A DNA stretch of 64,000 nt, from contig NC_010407.1 of assembly GCF_000069225.1 (NCBI RefSeq), forward strand, positions 2,976,001-3,040,000, in the 5' to 3' direction. A model generated the notes under the pieces. It was given only the letters and a program-made list of their open reading frames with translations. It did no database searches and was not told the origin of the DNA. The stretch is from Clavibacter sepedonicus (GTDB taxonomy: Bacteria; Actinomycetota; Actinomycetes; Actinomycetales; Microbacteriaceae). This document shows, piece by piece, positions 25,166 to 33,212 of the stretch (the stretch's first letter is position 1; every line of letters starts with the position of its first letter). A program made the position numbers and the translations under genes.

Positions 25166-26605
25166 TCAGCGGGCCAGGAGGCGCGCCGCGGCGGCCTGCG
25201 CGTCGGCCACGACGGAGGCGAGCCCGGTGCCCGCGACGGCGGATCCGGTGATCTCGAGACCCGGGTGCTCGGCCGCCTCGTCGCGCACGGCCTGGACGCG
25301 CTCGCGGTGGCCGGACGCGGCGAACGGGAGGGCGTTGGTCCAGCGCACGCGGGCGGATCCGGTGACGCGGCCCGCGAGGTCGACTCCGAGCAGCCCGGAC
25401 GCGTCGCGCACGGCGATCGCGGTGAGCTCGTCGTCGGGCACGCCGGCGGTGTCGTCGTCGCCGCCCGCGCGTCCGTAGGAGAGGCGGAGCACGTGCCGGT
25501 CGCCCGCGGCCGCCTTCAGCCACGGCCACTTCGCGGTCGCGTGCGTGAGGGCCTTGGCGCGGATCCCCGGGGCGTCGGCCGCGACCAGCACGCCGGTGCC
25601 GCGGGGTGCGGCGTCGAGCTCGGGCGCGCGGACGACGAGCGTGACGAGCTCGACGGACGACGGCTCGGGCCAGCCCTCCGTGACGGCGCGCGGCGCGAGT
25701 CCCGAGAAAAGGCGGGTGAGCCCCGCAGCGGGGATCGCGAGGACCACGCCCGCCGCGTCGATGCCGCGGCCGTCGGCGAGCTCGACGTGCCAGTCGTCGG
25801 ACGCGGACGCGCCCTCATGGGAGCGGTGCCGGTGGACGGACTCGACCGCGAGGGAGGTCCGGACGTCGACGCCGAGGCGCGCGAGGTCGGCGACCAGCGC
25901 GTCCACCAGCAGGTGGACGCCGCCGACGATGCCGCTGACGGCGGATCCCGCGGGCGACGCCGCGCGCATGGACGCGACCGCGCGCCCCAGCGAGCCGTGC
26001 TCGGCGAGCCCGGCGTGGAGGCCGGGCGCGACGGAGTCGGCGTCGACCTCGTCGGGGTGGGCGCTGTGCACGCCGGAGACGATGGGCGCGACCAGCCGGT
26101 CGACCACGCGGTCGCCCATGCGGGCGCGCACCAGGCCGCCGAGCGTGCGCTCCTTCGCGCCGACGACAGCGGGGAGGAGGAGGTCGGCCTTGGCGCGGGC
26201 GACGCCCGCGCGGCCGATCGCGGTGGCGATGGTGGCGTCGAACGGGTGCGCGGGGATCCCGAGGAGGCCCGTGCGCGGCAGCTGGATGGCGCGCTCGGCG
26301 AGCTGCACCCACGCGCCGTCCGGGTTCGGCTGCACGATCCGGTCGGCGAGTCCGAGCTCTCCGAGGAAGGCGGCCACCGTGCTGCGGCGGGTGGCGAAGC
26401 TCTCGGCGCCGCTGTCGAGGCGGAGGCCGTCGACCACGTGCGATCCGACGGTGCCGCCGAGCGCGGGCGACGCCTCCACGAGGATCACGCGCTCGCCGGC
26501 CAGGGCGCAGGCGCGCGCGGCGATGAGGCCGCCCACGCCGCCGCCGACCACGACGACGTCGGTCGGGTCGACCTCACCGGCGGCCTGACGCGGGTCGCTA
26601 CTCAC
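25166..26605 (-). CDS. hemY: Coproporphyrinogen III oxidase (HemY/CgoX type)
   Basis: An FAD flavoprotein that oxidises coproporphyrinogen III to coproporphyrin III with oxygen. 479 residues. The dinucleotide-binding motif is VVVVGGGVGGLIAARACALAG near 17-37, followed by EASPALGGTVGSHVVDGL near 44-61 and the LDSGAESFATRRS segment near 63-75 typical of protoporphyrinogen/coproporphyrinogen oxidases. With HemH and HemQ nearby and no HemF or HemN in the window, the coproporphyrin route is the sensible assignment. The start (26605) overlaps the hemE stop by 8 bp. Confidence 0.94.
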   Translation of the reverse strand: MSSDPRQAAGEVDPTDVVVVGGGVGGLIAARACALAGERVILVEASPALGGTVGSHVVDGLRLDSGAESFATRRSTVAAFLGELGLADRIVQPNPDGAWVQLAERAIQLPRTGLLGIPAHPFDATIATAIGRAGVARAKADLLLPAVVGAKERTLGGLVRARMGDRVVDRLVAPIVSGVHSAHPDEVDADSVAPGLHAGLAEHGSLGRAVASMRAASPAGSAVSGIVGGVHLLVDALVADLARLGVDVRTSLAVESVHRHRSHEGASASDDWHVELADGRGIDAAGVVLAIPAAGLTRLFSGLAPRAVTEGWPEPSSVELVTLVVRAPELDAAPRGTGVLVAADAPGIRAKALTHATAKWPWLKAAAGDRHVLRLSYGRAGGDDDTAGVPDDELTAIAVRDASGLLGVDLAGRVTGSARVRWTNALPFAASGHRERVQAVRDEAAEHPGLEITGSAVAGTGLASVVADAQAAAARLLAR

Positions 26606-27707
26606 GGACGAGGTCCACGATGCGGGTGAGCACGGTCGGATCGGTCTCGGGCGGCACGCCGTGGCCGAGGTTCAGGACGTGGGCCGGTGCCGTCTTCCCG
26701 CGCTCGAGCACGTCGCGGACGTGCGCCTCGAGGATCGGCCACGGGGCCGCCAGGAGCGCCGGGTCGATGTTGCCCTGGACGGGCACGGATCCGCCGAGGC
26801 GGCGCGACGCCTCATCGAGCGGGATGCGCCAGTCGACGCCCACCGCGTCGACGCCCACGTCGTGCATCGCGCCGAGCAGCTCGCCCGTGCCGACGCCGAA
26901 GTGGACGAGCGGGACGGTGCGGCCGTCCGCCGCGGTGATCGTGCGCACGTGGTCGAGCGCGAGCGCGGAGGCCGGGGCGACGCGCTGCGTGTAGTCGGCG
27001 AGCGAGAGGCCGCCCGCCCACGAGTCGAAGAGCTGCGCGGCGGAGGCGCCCGCCATGACCTGTGCGTGCAGGAAGACGCCCGTGATCTCGGCGCACCAGC
27101 GCATGAGGGCGTCCCAGGCGTCGGGATCCGCGTGCATGAGGCCGCGCGCCGCGATGTGGTCCTTGCTCGGCCCACCCTCGACGAGGTAGGCGGCGAGCGT
27201 GAAGGGCGCGCCCGCGAAGCCGATGAGCGGGGTGTCGCCGAGCTCGGCGGCCGTGCGCGCGACGGCCTGGCGGATGGGCTCGAGGGCGGCCGGGTCGAGC
27301 GACGGCAGCGCCGCGACGTCGGCCGCGGTGCGCACGGGCTTCTCGAGCACGGGCCCGCGGCCCGCGACGATGTCGACGCCGACCCCCGCGAGCTTCAGCG
27401 GGATGACGATGTCGCTGAAGAAGATGCCCGCGTCGACGTGGTGGCGGCGCACCGGCTGCAGCGTGATCTCGCTGGCCATCTCCGGGTCGAGGCACGCGTC
27501 GAGCATGCGCGTGCCCACGCGCAGCTCGCGGTACTCGGGCAGCGAGCGGCCGGCCTGGCGCATGAACCACACGGGGGCGCGCTCGCCGCGATGGCCGCGG
27601 TAGGCCTCGACGAGGAGGGAGGAGGAGGTGCGCGTGTTGAGCGGGTGCTCCGCGGGCAGCGGGAGGGCGGCGGACGCGAGGGAGGACGAGGAGGAGGGCG
27701 TGATCAC
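26598..27707 (-). CDS. hemE: Uroporphyrinogen decarboxylase
   Basis: Decarboxylates uroporphyrinogen III four times to coproporphyrinogen III. 369 residues from GTG 27707. [18 protein letters not shown] near 46-63 is the invariant substrate-binding motif. [16 protein letters not shown] near 98-113, [14 protein letters not shown] near 162-175 and [12 protein letters not shown] near 346-357 also match. The first 25 residues are a low-complexity extension. It heads the hemE-hemY pair and is divergent from hemA, with a palindrome between them. GATGAT 7 nt upstream of the GTG might be a weak -10. Confidence 0.96.
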   Translation of the reverse strand: MITPSSSSSLASAALPLPAEHPLNTRTSSSLLVEAYRGHRGERAPVWFMRQAGRSLPEYRELRVGTRMLDACLDPEMASEITLQPVRRHHVDAGIFFSDIVIPLKLAGVGVDIVAGRGPVLEKPVRTAADVAALPSLDPAALEPIRQAVARTAAELGDTPLIGFAGAPFTLAAYLVEGGPSKDHIAARGLMHADPDAWDALMRWCAEITGVFLHAQVMAGASAAQLFDSWAGGLSLADYTQRVAPASALALDHVRTITAADGRTVPLVHFGVGTGELLGAMHDVGVDAVGVDWRIPLDEASRRLGGSVPVQGNIDPALLAAPWPILEAHVRDVLERGKTAPAHVLNLGHGVPPETDPTVLTRIVDLVRE

Positions 27708-27760
27708 GGATCAGATCATCGCATCCCCCGCCTGCGGGCCCGCTCGGCTGGGGAGGCGGG

Positions 27761-27775
27761 CCTGACCTTGTCAGG
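27761..27775. promoter_or_regulatory. Perfect palindrome between hemE and hemA
   Basis: CCTGACCTTGTCAGG is a 6-3-6 perfect inverted repeat, 54 bp from the hemE start and 49 bp from the hemA start. It sits where a regulator could act on both divergent promoters. I do not recognise the motif as a known haem or iron operator. Confidence 0.5.
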
Positions 27776-27812
27776 ACACCCTCACCGGCCCGGAGCACAC
27801 GGCGGGGAGGTT

Positions 27813-27818
27813 TACCAT
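27813..27818 (+). promoter_or_regulatory. -10 box (TACCAT), leaderless hemA
   Basis: TACCAT, then GGACC, then the GTG start at 27824. No ribosome site lies between. Confidence 0.55.
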
Positions 27819-27823
27819 GGACC

Positions 27824-29143
27824 GTGCTCATATGTCTGACGGCGAGTCATCACAACGCCAGCTTCGAGGTCCTCGAGAAGCTGTCCGTGGCCGCACCCTC
27901 CGTCGCCGGCACGCTCATGGAGCAGAACGACTTCATCGCGGGGGCCGTCGTCCTCGCCACCTGCAACCGCTTCGAGGCCTACCTCGACGTCGAGGAGCCC
28001 CTCACCGCCGCCCGCGCGCTGGCCGTCGAGGCCACGGTGGACGTGGTCAGCGGGGCCAGCGGGATCGCCCGCGACGACGTCCGCGGCAGCGTCGACGTGA
28101 AGTGCGGGGACGCGGTCGCCGAGCACCTCTTCGCCGTCTCCTCCGGCCTCGAGTCCGTCGTCGTCGGCGAGGGCGAGATCGCCGGGCAGGTGCGTCGGGC
28201 GCTCGAGGGCGCGCGCACCGGCGGCACCACGAGCACCGGGCTCGAGCGCCTCTTCCAGACCGCGTCCAACACGTCCCGCGGCGTCAAGACGCGCACGGGC
28301 CTGCAGAGCGCCGGACGGTCCATGGTCCGCCTCGCGCTGGATCTCGCGGAGAGCCGCATCGCCGACTGGTCCGCCACGCGCGTCCTCCTCGTCGGCACGG
28401 GCGCGTACGCGGGCGCGAGCCTCGCCGCGCTCCGCGACCGCGGCGTCGTCGACGTGCACGTCTACTCCCCCTCGGGCCGCGCGCAGAAGTTCGCGGGCCC
28501 CCACGGGATCCCCGCCGTCGAGGGCCGCGACCTCCTGAAGGCGCTCGCCGCGTCCGACATGGTCGTCACCTGCAGCACGGCGCCCACCGCCGTGCTCGCC
28601 GCGCACCACATGCAGGGCGCCGCCGCGGTGTCGGGCGACGGGCGCCGCCGCCTCGTCATCGACCTCGGGCTGCCCCGCAACGTGGATCCGGACGTCGTCA
28701 CCGTCGAGGGCGTCGAGCTGCTCGACCTCGAGACCATCAGCCTGCACGCGCCGCTGCGCGACCTGACCGCCACGGACGACGCCCGCGAGATCGTCAGCAC
28801 CGCCGCCGCCGAGTTCCGCGCCGCGAGCGCCGAGGACGAGGTGGCCCCCGCCGTCGTCGCCCTGCGCACCCACATCTTCGACGTCCTCGAGGGCGAGCTG
28901 GAGCGCGTGCGCAAGCGCGGCGACTCCTCGGAGGCGACCGAGAAGGCGCTCCGTCACCTCGTGAGCGTCCTCGTGCACAAGCCCTCCGTCCGCGCCCGGG
29001 AGCTGGCGCGCCAGGGCGAGGGGGCCCGAGTGGTCGACGCCGTCCAGGCGCTGTTCGGCCTCGACGTGGAGATGCCCGCCGCGGTGTCCTCCCCCGTCGC
29101 CGTCGCGCTGCCGCGCACGGCCGAGGCGGGCCAGGCGTCGTGA
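27824..29143 (+). CDS. hemA: Glutamyl-tRNA reductase
   Basis: Reduces glutamyl-tRNA(Glu) to glutamate-1-semialdehyde with NADPH, the first committed step of haem synthesis. 439 residues from GTG 27824. The nucleophile Cys47 lies in [30 protein letters not shown] near 117-133 and SRGVKTRT near 148-155 are family motifs, [18 protein letters not shown] near 186-203 is the NADPH fold, and the C-terminal helix pair ([17 protein letters not shown]) is the dimerisation domain. The last 25 residues are an Ala/Pro/Val-rich tail. It is the only haem gene on the plus strand here, divergent from hemE. Confidence 0.96.
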
Positions 29144-29775
29144 GGCCCCGCATCCTCCGCGGCCCGCGCCTCGACGCGCCGCTCAGGATGTCCGAGCCGG
29201 TGCGCACGGAGCGCCTGGTGATCCGTCCCTACACGGCCGACGATCTCGACGACTACGCCGACATCCAACGCCGACCCGACGTGGTCGAGTACATGTTCTG
29301 GCCGCTCCGCGACCGCGAGGCGTCGAAGCGCCACCTCGCGGCCCGCTGCCGGAAGACGCGGCTCGAGCAGTCGAACGACTTCCTCGGGCTCGCCGTCGAG
29401 CTGCCCGACGAGCCGAGCCTCAACCCGCGCGCGGGATCCGGCCGCGTCGTCGGCGACGTGTCCCTCCTCCTCCGCAACGCCGCCTCGCGCCAGCTCGAGA
29501 TCGGCTGGGTCATGAACCCGGACTTCGCCGGTCGCGGATACGCCACCGAGGCGAGCCGCGCCATGCTCGACATCGCCTTCCAGCGCGCCGGCGCCCACCG
29601 CGTCCTCGCGCAGCTCGACGCCCGCAACACCTCCTCCGCCCGCATGGCCGAGCGCCTCGGCATGCGCCGGGAGGGGCACTTCCGCGAGGAGCACCTCGTG
29701 AAGGGCGAGTGGGTCGACAGCCTCTACTACGCCGTGCTGGCCGACGAGTGGGCGACGCCGCCCGCCGCGACCTGA
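29140..29775 (+). CDS. GNAT acetyltransferase (RimJ/RimL-like)
   Basis: An acetyl-CoA-dependent N-acetyltransferase fold. The GTG at 29140 overlaps the hemA stop as GTGA, giving 211 residues; ATG 29188 (195 residues, beginning [11 protein letters not shown]) is the alternative and starts nearer the domain. [21 protein letters not shown] opens the GNAT domain, [19 protein letters not shown] holds the Q/RxxGxG/A-type acetyl-CoA loop (GRGYAT), and [21 protein letters not shown] is the RimJ/RimL-like C-terminal motif. Acceptor unknown. It is followed 14 bp later by a second GNAT gene, apparently a paralogue. Confidence 0.85.
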
Positions 29776-29789
29776 CCCGGAGGATCCCG

Positions 29790-30395
29790 ATGGACGGCGA
29801 CCTGCCCGCGCTCGACCCGTTCGAGGTCCGCGGCCCCGTCCGCACGGCCCGGCTCGTGCTGCGGCCGTTCACACCGGACGACGTGGTCGCGTTGGACGCC
29901 TACGCGGCGTCCCCCGGAGCACGGCCGCACCTCGCCGGATCCTCGTCCGACCCCGCCCGCATGCTCGGCGACCGCCTCGGCTGGACCCGGCTGGCCGACG
30001 TCGGCGACCGGCTCGCCCTCGCGATCGAGCTGCCCGCGCAGGGCCAGCGGTGGGCCCGCGTGGTCGGCGAGGTGCACCTGCTGCTGCGCGACCCCGGCGC
30101 CCGGCAGGCCGAGCTCGGCGTGGTCGTGCACGAGGACGTGCGGGGCGCGGGCCTCGCGACGGAGGCGGCCGACCGGATCCTCGAGCTCGCGTTCGCCGAG
30201 GTCGGCGTCCACCGCGTCGCGTGCCGGGTCAACGCGGCCGACTCCGCGGCCCTCGGGTTGGCCGAGCGCCTCGGCATGCGGCGCGAGGCGCTGCTGGTGC
30301 ACGACCGATGGGCCCGTGGAGCATGGGCGGATACCGTGGTCGTCGCCCTGCTCGACGTGGAGTGGGCGGCTCGCCAGAGCCTCGATGGACTGTAG
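29790..30395 (+). CDS. GNAT acetyltransferase, second paralogue
   Basis: 201 residues from ATG 29790 with a strong GGAGG at 29779-29783. RTARLVLRPFTPDDVVALDAY opens the domain; VVVHEDVRGAGLATEAADRI is the acetyl-CoA loop (RGAGLAT), and [21 protein letters not shown] mirrors the previous gene. The glycine/alanine spacing differs slightly from its neighbour, so the pair has diverged. Acceptor unknown. The NUDIX gene starts 10 bp after the stop, so the three are likely co-transcribed from hemA onwards or from an internal promoter not seen. Confidence 0.83.
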   Translation: MDGDLPALDPFEVRGPVRTARLVLRPFTPDDVVALDAYAASPGARPHLAGSSSDPARMLGDRLGWTRLADVGDRLALAIELPAQGQRWARVVGEVHLLLRDPGARQAELGVVVHEDVRGAGLATEAADRILELAFAEVGVHRVACRVNAADSAALGLAERLGMRREALLVHDRWARGAWADTVVVALLDVEWAARQSLDGL

Positions 30396-30404
30396 GAGGA
30401 CCGC

Positions 30405-31001
30405 GTGACATCGACCCCCGACCCCGCCGGACGACCGGTCGTGCCCGTCCTCGACGACGACGATGACGACGACCTCGACGAGCTGGACGAGCTCGACGGC
30501 GGCGGCCCCGGGGGCTCCGCGGCCCGACGCCGCGATCCCGACGAGCGTCCGCTGCGGGTCGCCGCGCTCGCCCTCATCCGCGACCGTCACGTGCTGATGG
30601 TGCGCGTCGAGGGGCAGGACGTCCTCTACCTGCCCGGCGGCAAGATCGAGCCCGGCGAGGGCGCGCGGCAGGCGCTCGTCCGGGAGGCCGCCGAGGAGGT
30701 GGGGCTCGAGATCGACCCCGCGAGCATCGAGGACCTCTTCACCGTGCTCGCCGACGCGCACGGCGCGCACGCGGGGCGGCTCGTGAGCATGACCGTCTAC
30801 CGCGCGGAGCCCCGGGACGGCACGCGGCAGCAGCCGGTGCCCTCCGGCGAGGTGGCAGAGGTCGAGCTGGTGACGTCCGCGGACTCCGACCGCTGCCCGC
30901 CGGCCGGCCAGGCGGCGCTAGATGTACTGGGTCATGACGTTGGTGACACTCGGGCCGCGGGCGTGAGCCCGTGGCTTGAGTGGATTCGTTCAGTGTTGTA
31001 G
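30405..31001 (+). CDS. NUDIX hydrolase with IS-derived C-terminus
   Basis: 198 residues from GTG 30405. The NUDIX box is complete: GGKIEPGEGARQALVREAAEEVG spans about residues 78-100 and has the REAAEE core. An unusual run of seven aspartates (17-23) precedes the domain. The family hydrolyses nucleoside diphosphates linked to other groups; substrate unknown. The IS481 element begins within codon 173, so residues 173-198 are read from the left end of the IS. In the reconstructed uninterrupted sequence the frame stays open into the antisense of add, so the native end is uncertain. The catalytic domain is intact and may still work. Confidence 0.75.
   Translation: MTSTPDPAGRPVVPVLDDDDDDDLDELDELDGGGPGGSAARRRDPDERPLRVAALALIRDRHVLMVRVEGQDVLYLPGGKIEPGEGARQALVREAAEEVGLEIDPASIEDLFTVLADAHGAHAGRLVSMTVYRAEPRDGTRQQPVPSGEVAEVELVTSADSDRCPPAGQAALDVLGHDVGDTRAAGVSPWLEWIRSVL
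30917..30922. repeat. Target-site duplication, left copy (GCTAGA)
   Basis: GCTAGA is repeated exactly at 31991-31996, on the other side of the IS. It fits the NCTAGN target preference known for IS481 of Bordetella. Confidence 0.85.
30923..30950 (+). repeat. IS481 left terminal inverted repeat
   Basis: 28-bp end starting TGTACTGGGT and ending GTGACACT. Pairs with 31963-31990 with mismatches at positions 7, 10 and 12 only. Confidence 0.85.
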
Positions 31002-31894
31002 TGCTCGATGAAGGGGTCAAGCGCGTCGGCCCGGTGTTGGTTGCTGGTGAAGGGTTGCCGGTAGGCCCACTCGGTCGCGAGGGTCCGGTTGAAGCGCTCG
31101 ACCTTGCCGTTCTGCCAGGGGCAGTGCGGGCGGATGAACTTCTGCCGCGCGCCCAGGTCCTGGACGGCGTTCTTGAACGCGGTCGAGTGCCGGTAGGCGA
31201 ACGCGTTGTCCGTGATGACCCGCTCGATCCGGGTGATCCCATGCCCGGCGAAGTACGCCGCTGCGCGGGTCAGGAACCCGGCCGCGGTCGCGCCTTTCTC
31301 ATCGGGATGGATCTCCGCGTAGGCGAGACGGGTGTGGTCATCGACCGCGGCATGGACGTAATCGAACCCGATCCCGCGGCCGCGGACCTGCTCGCTGCGC
31401 CCGTGGACCCGCCAGCCGCCTCCGTCCGGGATCCTCCCGAGCTTCTTCACGTCCACGTGGATCAGATCACCCGGATGCTCGTGCTCATACCGGTGCGCCG
31501 TTGACCGGGATGCCCGGATCACGGCCCCGGTGACGGGGTCCAACCATGCCAACGGCGGCGCCCCGTGCCGGCGCAGGATCCGGGAGATCGTACGGGATGG
31601 AACACCTGTCACCGGCGCCAGCCGCGCAGGACCCGCCCGCAACTGGGCCCGCGCTTCCAGCACGGCCCGTTCCCGCTCCGGGCTCGTTCGCCTCGGTACT
31701 GACCGGGGCCGCGATGACCGATCCGTCAGCCCTCGCAGCCCCTCGGCACGGAACCGGTTCACCCATCGATGCGCGCACTGCCGCGACACCCCCAGCTCCC
31801 GCGCGACGTGCGCGACCGGCCGACGATCCTCCACCACCCGCCGCACGAGGAGAACCCTCCCGTGAACCGTCAGACGAGCATTACCGTGGGACAT
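30932..31894 (-). CDS. IS481-family DDE transposase
   Basis: 320 residues, apparently intact. The N-terminus is a helix-turn-helix (PVAHVARELGVSRQCAHRW, 26-44) followed by a second DNA-binding region. The RNase-H-like catalytic core holds the DDE triad at Asp148 (IHVDVKKLG), Asp229 (VITDNAFAY) and Glu266 (QNGKVERFNRTL). The C-terminal YNTERIHSSHGLTPAARV is typical of the IS481/IS3 superfamily. No frameshift is present, so the element may be active. Length and layout match full-size IS481-group transposases. Confidence 0.93.
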   Translation of the reverse strand: MSHGNARLTVHGRVLLVRRVVEDRRPVAHVARELGVSRQCAHRWVNRFRAEGLRGLTDRSSRPRSVPRRTSPERERAVLEARAQLRAGPARLAPVTGVPSRTISRILRRHGAPPLAWLDPVTGAVIRASRSTAHRYEHEHPGDLIHVDVKKLGRIPDGGGWRVHGRSEQVRGRGIGFDYVHAAVDDHTRLAYAEIHPDEKGATAAGFLTRAAAYFAGHGITRIERVITDNAFAYRHSTAFKNAVQDLGARQKFIRPHCPWQNGKVERFNRTLATEWAYRQPFTSNQHRADALDPFIEHYNTERIHSSHGLTPAARVSPTS

Positions 31895-31962
31895 CGAGGC
31901 CTCCTGGCGATGGTTGAACTGAACAGCTCCATCAAGCCAGGAGGCCTCTTCACACGCCCCGA

Positions 31963-31990
31963 AGTGTCACCAACGTCACGGCCGAGTACA
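31963..31990 (-). repeat. IS481 right terminal inverted repeat
   Basis: Read on the reverse strand it begins TGTACTCGGC and ends GTGACACT, matching the left end at 25 of 28 positions. Confidence 0.85.
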
Positions 31991-31996
31991 GCTAGA
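31991..31996. repeat. Target-site duplication, right copy (GCTAGA)
   Basis: Second copy of GCTAGA. Its CTA (31992-31994) is the TAG stop codon of add, so the insertion point lies exactly at the end of that gene. Confidence 0.85.
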
Positions 31997-33110
31997 GGCG
32001 GGCGAACCCGTCGGAGATGATCTCGGCGAGCGCCTCGCGCTCCTCGAGCGGCAGGAACGCCGCGGCCGCCGCGTTGAGCTGGAACATCTCGTGATCGTCG
32101 AGGTCGTACGCGAACGCGTCCGTCAGGAGCGACAGCTCCCGGCTGATGCTGGTGCCGCTCATCAGGCGGTTGTCGGTGTTGACCGTGACCGCGAAGCCGA
32201 GCTGGTACAGCAGGTCGAACGGGTGGTCGACCATCTCGTCGCCCCACACCTCGATCGCGCCGGTCTGCAGGTTGGACGACGGGCTGAGCTCGAGCGGGAT
32301 GCCGCGGTCTTTGATCCACTGGGCGAGCGTGCCCAGCGTGACGAAGACCTCCTCGCCCTCCTCGCTGTCGATCTCGATGTCCTCGGCGATGCGCACGCCG
32401 TGACCGAGGCGGAGGGCCCGGCCGTCGAGGAGCGCGCCGCGGATGGACTCGAGGCCGTCGGCCTCGCCCGCGTGCACGGTGCGGGGCATCCACTCGCGCG
32501 CGAGCAGGTCGAACGCGCCCTGCATGCGGGACGGCGGGAAGCCCGCCTCGGGCCCGGCGATGTCGAAGCCGACGACGCCGCGGTCGCGGTGGCGGATGGC
32601 GAGCTCGGCGATCTCGGTGCCGCGGTCGAGGTGGCGCATGGCGCTGACGAGCTGGCCGACGCGGATGGATCCGCCCGCCTCCTCGACGCCGCGCACGGCC
32701 TCCTCGATGCCGGACTGGACGGCCTCGACCGCCTGGTCGAGCGAGAGGCCCTTCGTGAGGTGCTGCTCCGGCGCCCAGCGGATCTCGCCGTAGACGACGC
32801 CGTCGTCGGCGAGGTCCTCGACGAACTCGCGCGCGACGCGGGCGAGCTGCTGCTCGGTCTGCATCACGGCGATGGTGACGTCGAAGGTCTTCAGGTAGTC
32901 AACGAGCGATCCCGAGTCGGCGCTGGTGCGGAACCACTCGCCGAGCGCCTCGGCGCCCTGCGCGGGCAGCTCGAGGCCGATCTCGTCGGCGATCTCGACG
33001 ATCGTCCCGGAACGGAGGCCGCCGTCGAGGTGGTCGTGCAGGGAGACCTTGGGGAGGTCGCGGAACGACCCTCCGCCGGGCAGCGTGGAGTCCTCGGGAG
33101 CGATCGTCAT
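31992..33110 (-). CDS. add: Adenosine deaminase
   Basis: Hydrolyses adenosine and deoxyadenosine to inosine and deoxyinosine. 372 residues. Metal-binding HDHLDGG near 25-31, TVHAGEADG near 211-219 (catalytic Glu), RLGHGVRI near 232-239 and VNTDNRLMSGT near 310-320 are all present. The stop codon lies in the IS target duplication, but the sequence is whole. ATG 33110 is preceded by TAGATT at 6 nt, so the message is probably leaderless. It is divergent from the nucleoside hydrolase gene, with a GCACAC/GTGTGC palindrome between. Belongs with the nucleoside uptake and salvage block to its right. Confidence 0.96.
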   Translation of the reverse strand: MTIAPEDSTLPGGGSFRDLPKVSLHDHLDGGLRSGTIVEIADEIGLELPAQGAEALGEWFRTSADSGSLVDYLKTFDVTIAVMQTEQQLARVAREFVEDLADDGVVYGEIRWAPEQHLTKGLSLDQAVEAVQSGIEEAVRGVEEAGGSIRVGQLVSAMRHLDRGTEIAELAIRHRDRGVVGFDIAGPEAGFPPSRMQGAFDLLAREWMPRTVHAGEADGLESIRGALLDGRALRLGHGVRIAEDIEIDSEEGEEVFVTLGTLAQWIKDRGIPLELSPSSNLQTGAIEVWGDEMVDHPFDLLYQLGFAVTVNTDNRLMSGTSISRELSLLTDAFAYDLDDHEMFQLNAAAAAFLPLEEREALAEIISDGFARL

Positions 33111-33116
33111 GGGACG

Positions 33117-33122
33117 AATCTA
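33117..33122 (-). promoter_or_regulatory. -10 box (TAGATT), leaderless add
   Basis: TAGATT on the reverse strand, 6 nt before the ATG at 33110. Confidence 0.6.
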
Positions 33123-33155
33123 CTAGCCTCGACGCGGCCCACGCCGAGGTCGTCG

Positions 33156-33176
33156 GCACACGAACGATCGGTGTGC
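33156..33176. promoter_or_regulatory. Palindrome GCACAC-N9-GTGTGC between add and nucleoside hydrolase
   Basis: A perfect 6-bp inverted repeat with a 9-bp spacer, 46 bp from the add start and 36 bp from the nucleoside hydrolase start. A shared nucleoside-responsive operator is a reasonable guess; the motif is not one I recognise. Confidence 0.45.
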
Positions 33177-33212
33177 GAGACATCCGCGGGCCGCGACCGA
33201 GCCGGAGGACCC

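Larger units (their letters stand above)
30923..31990 (-). mobile_element. IS481-family insertion sequence (IS1121/IS1122-like)
   Basis: A complete 1068-bp element. Its ends, 30923-30950 and 31963-31990, are imperfect inverted repeats agreeing at 25 of 28 positions and beginning TGTACT. A single transposase gene runs on the minus strand. The 6-bp duplication GCTAGA on both sides shows a simple, probably recent, insertion. IS481-family elements IS1121 and IS1122 are known in Clavibacter, where they are often in many copies; identity with either is inferred, not checked. It lies between the NUDIX gene and add, changing the NUDIX C-terminus but leaving add whole. Confidence 0.92.

Noticed and set aside
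30405..31001. Calling the NUDIX gene a pseudogene
   Set aside because: The full NUDIX box and domain precede the IS junction and the frame closes soon after, so a working protein remains possible.
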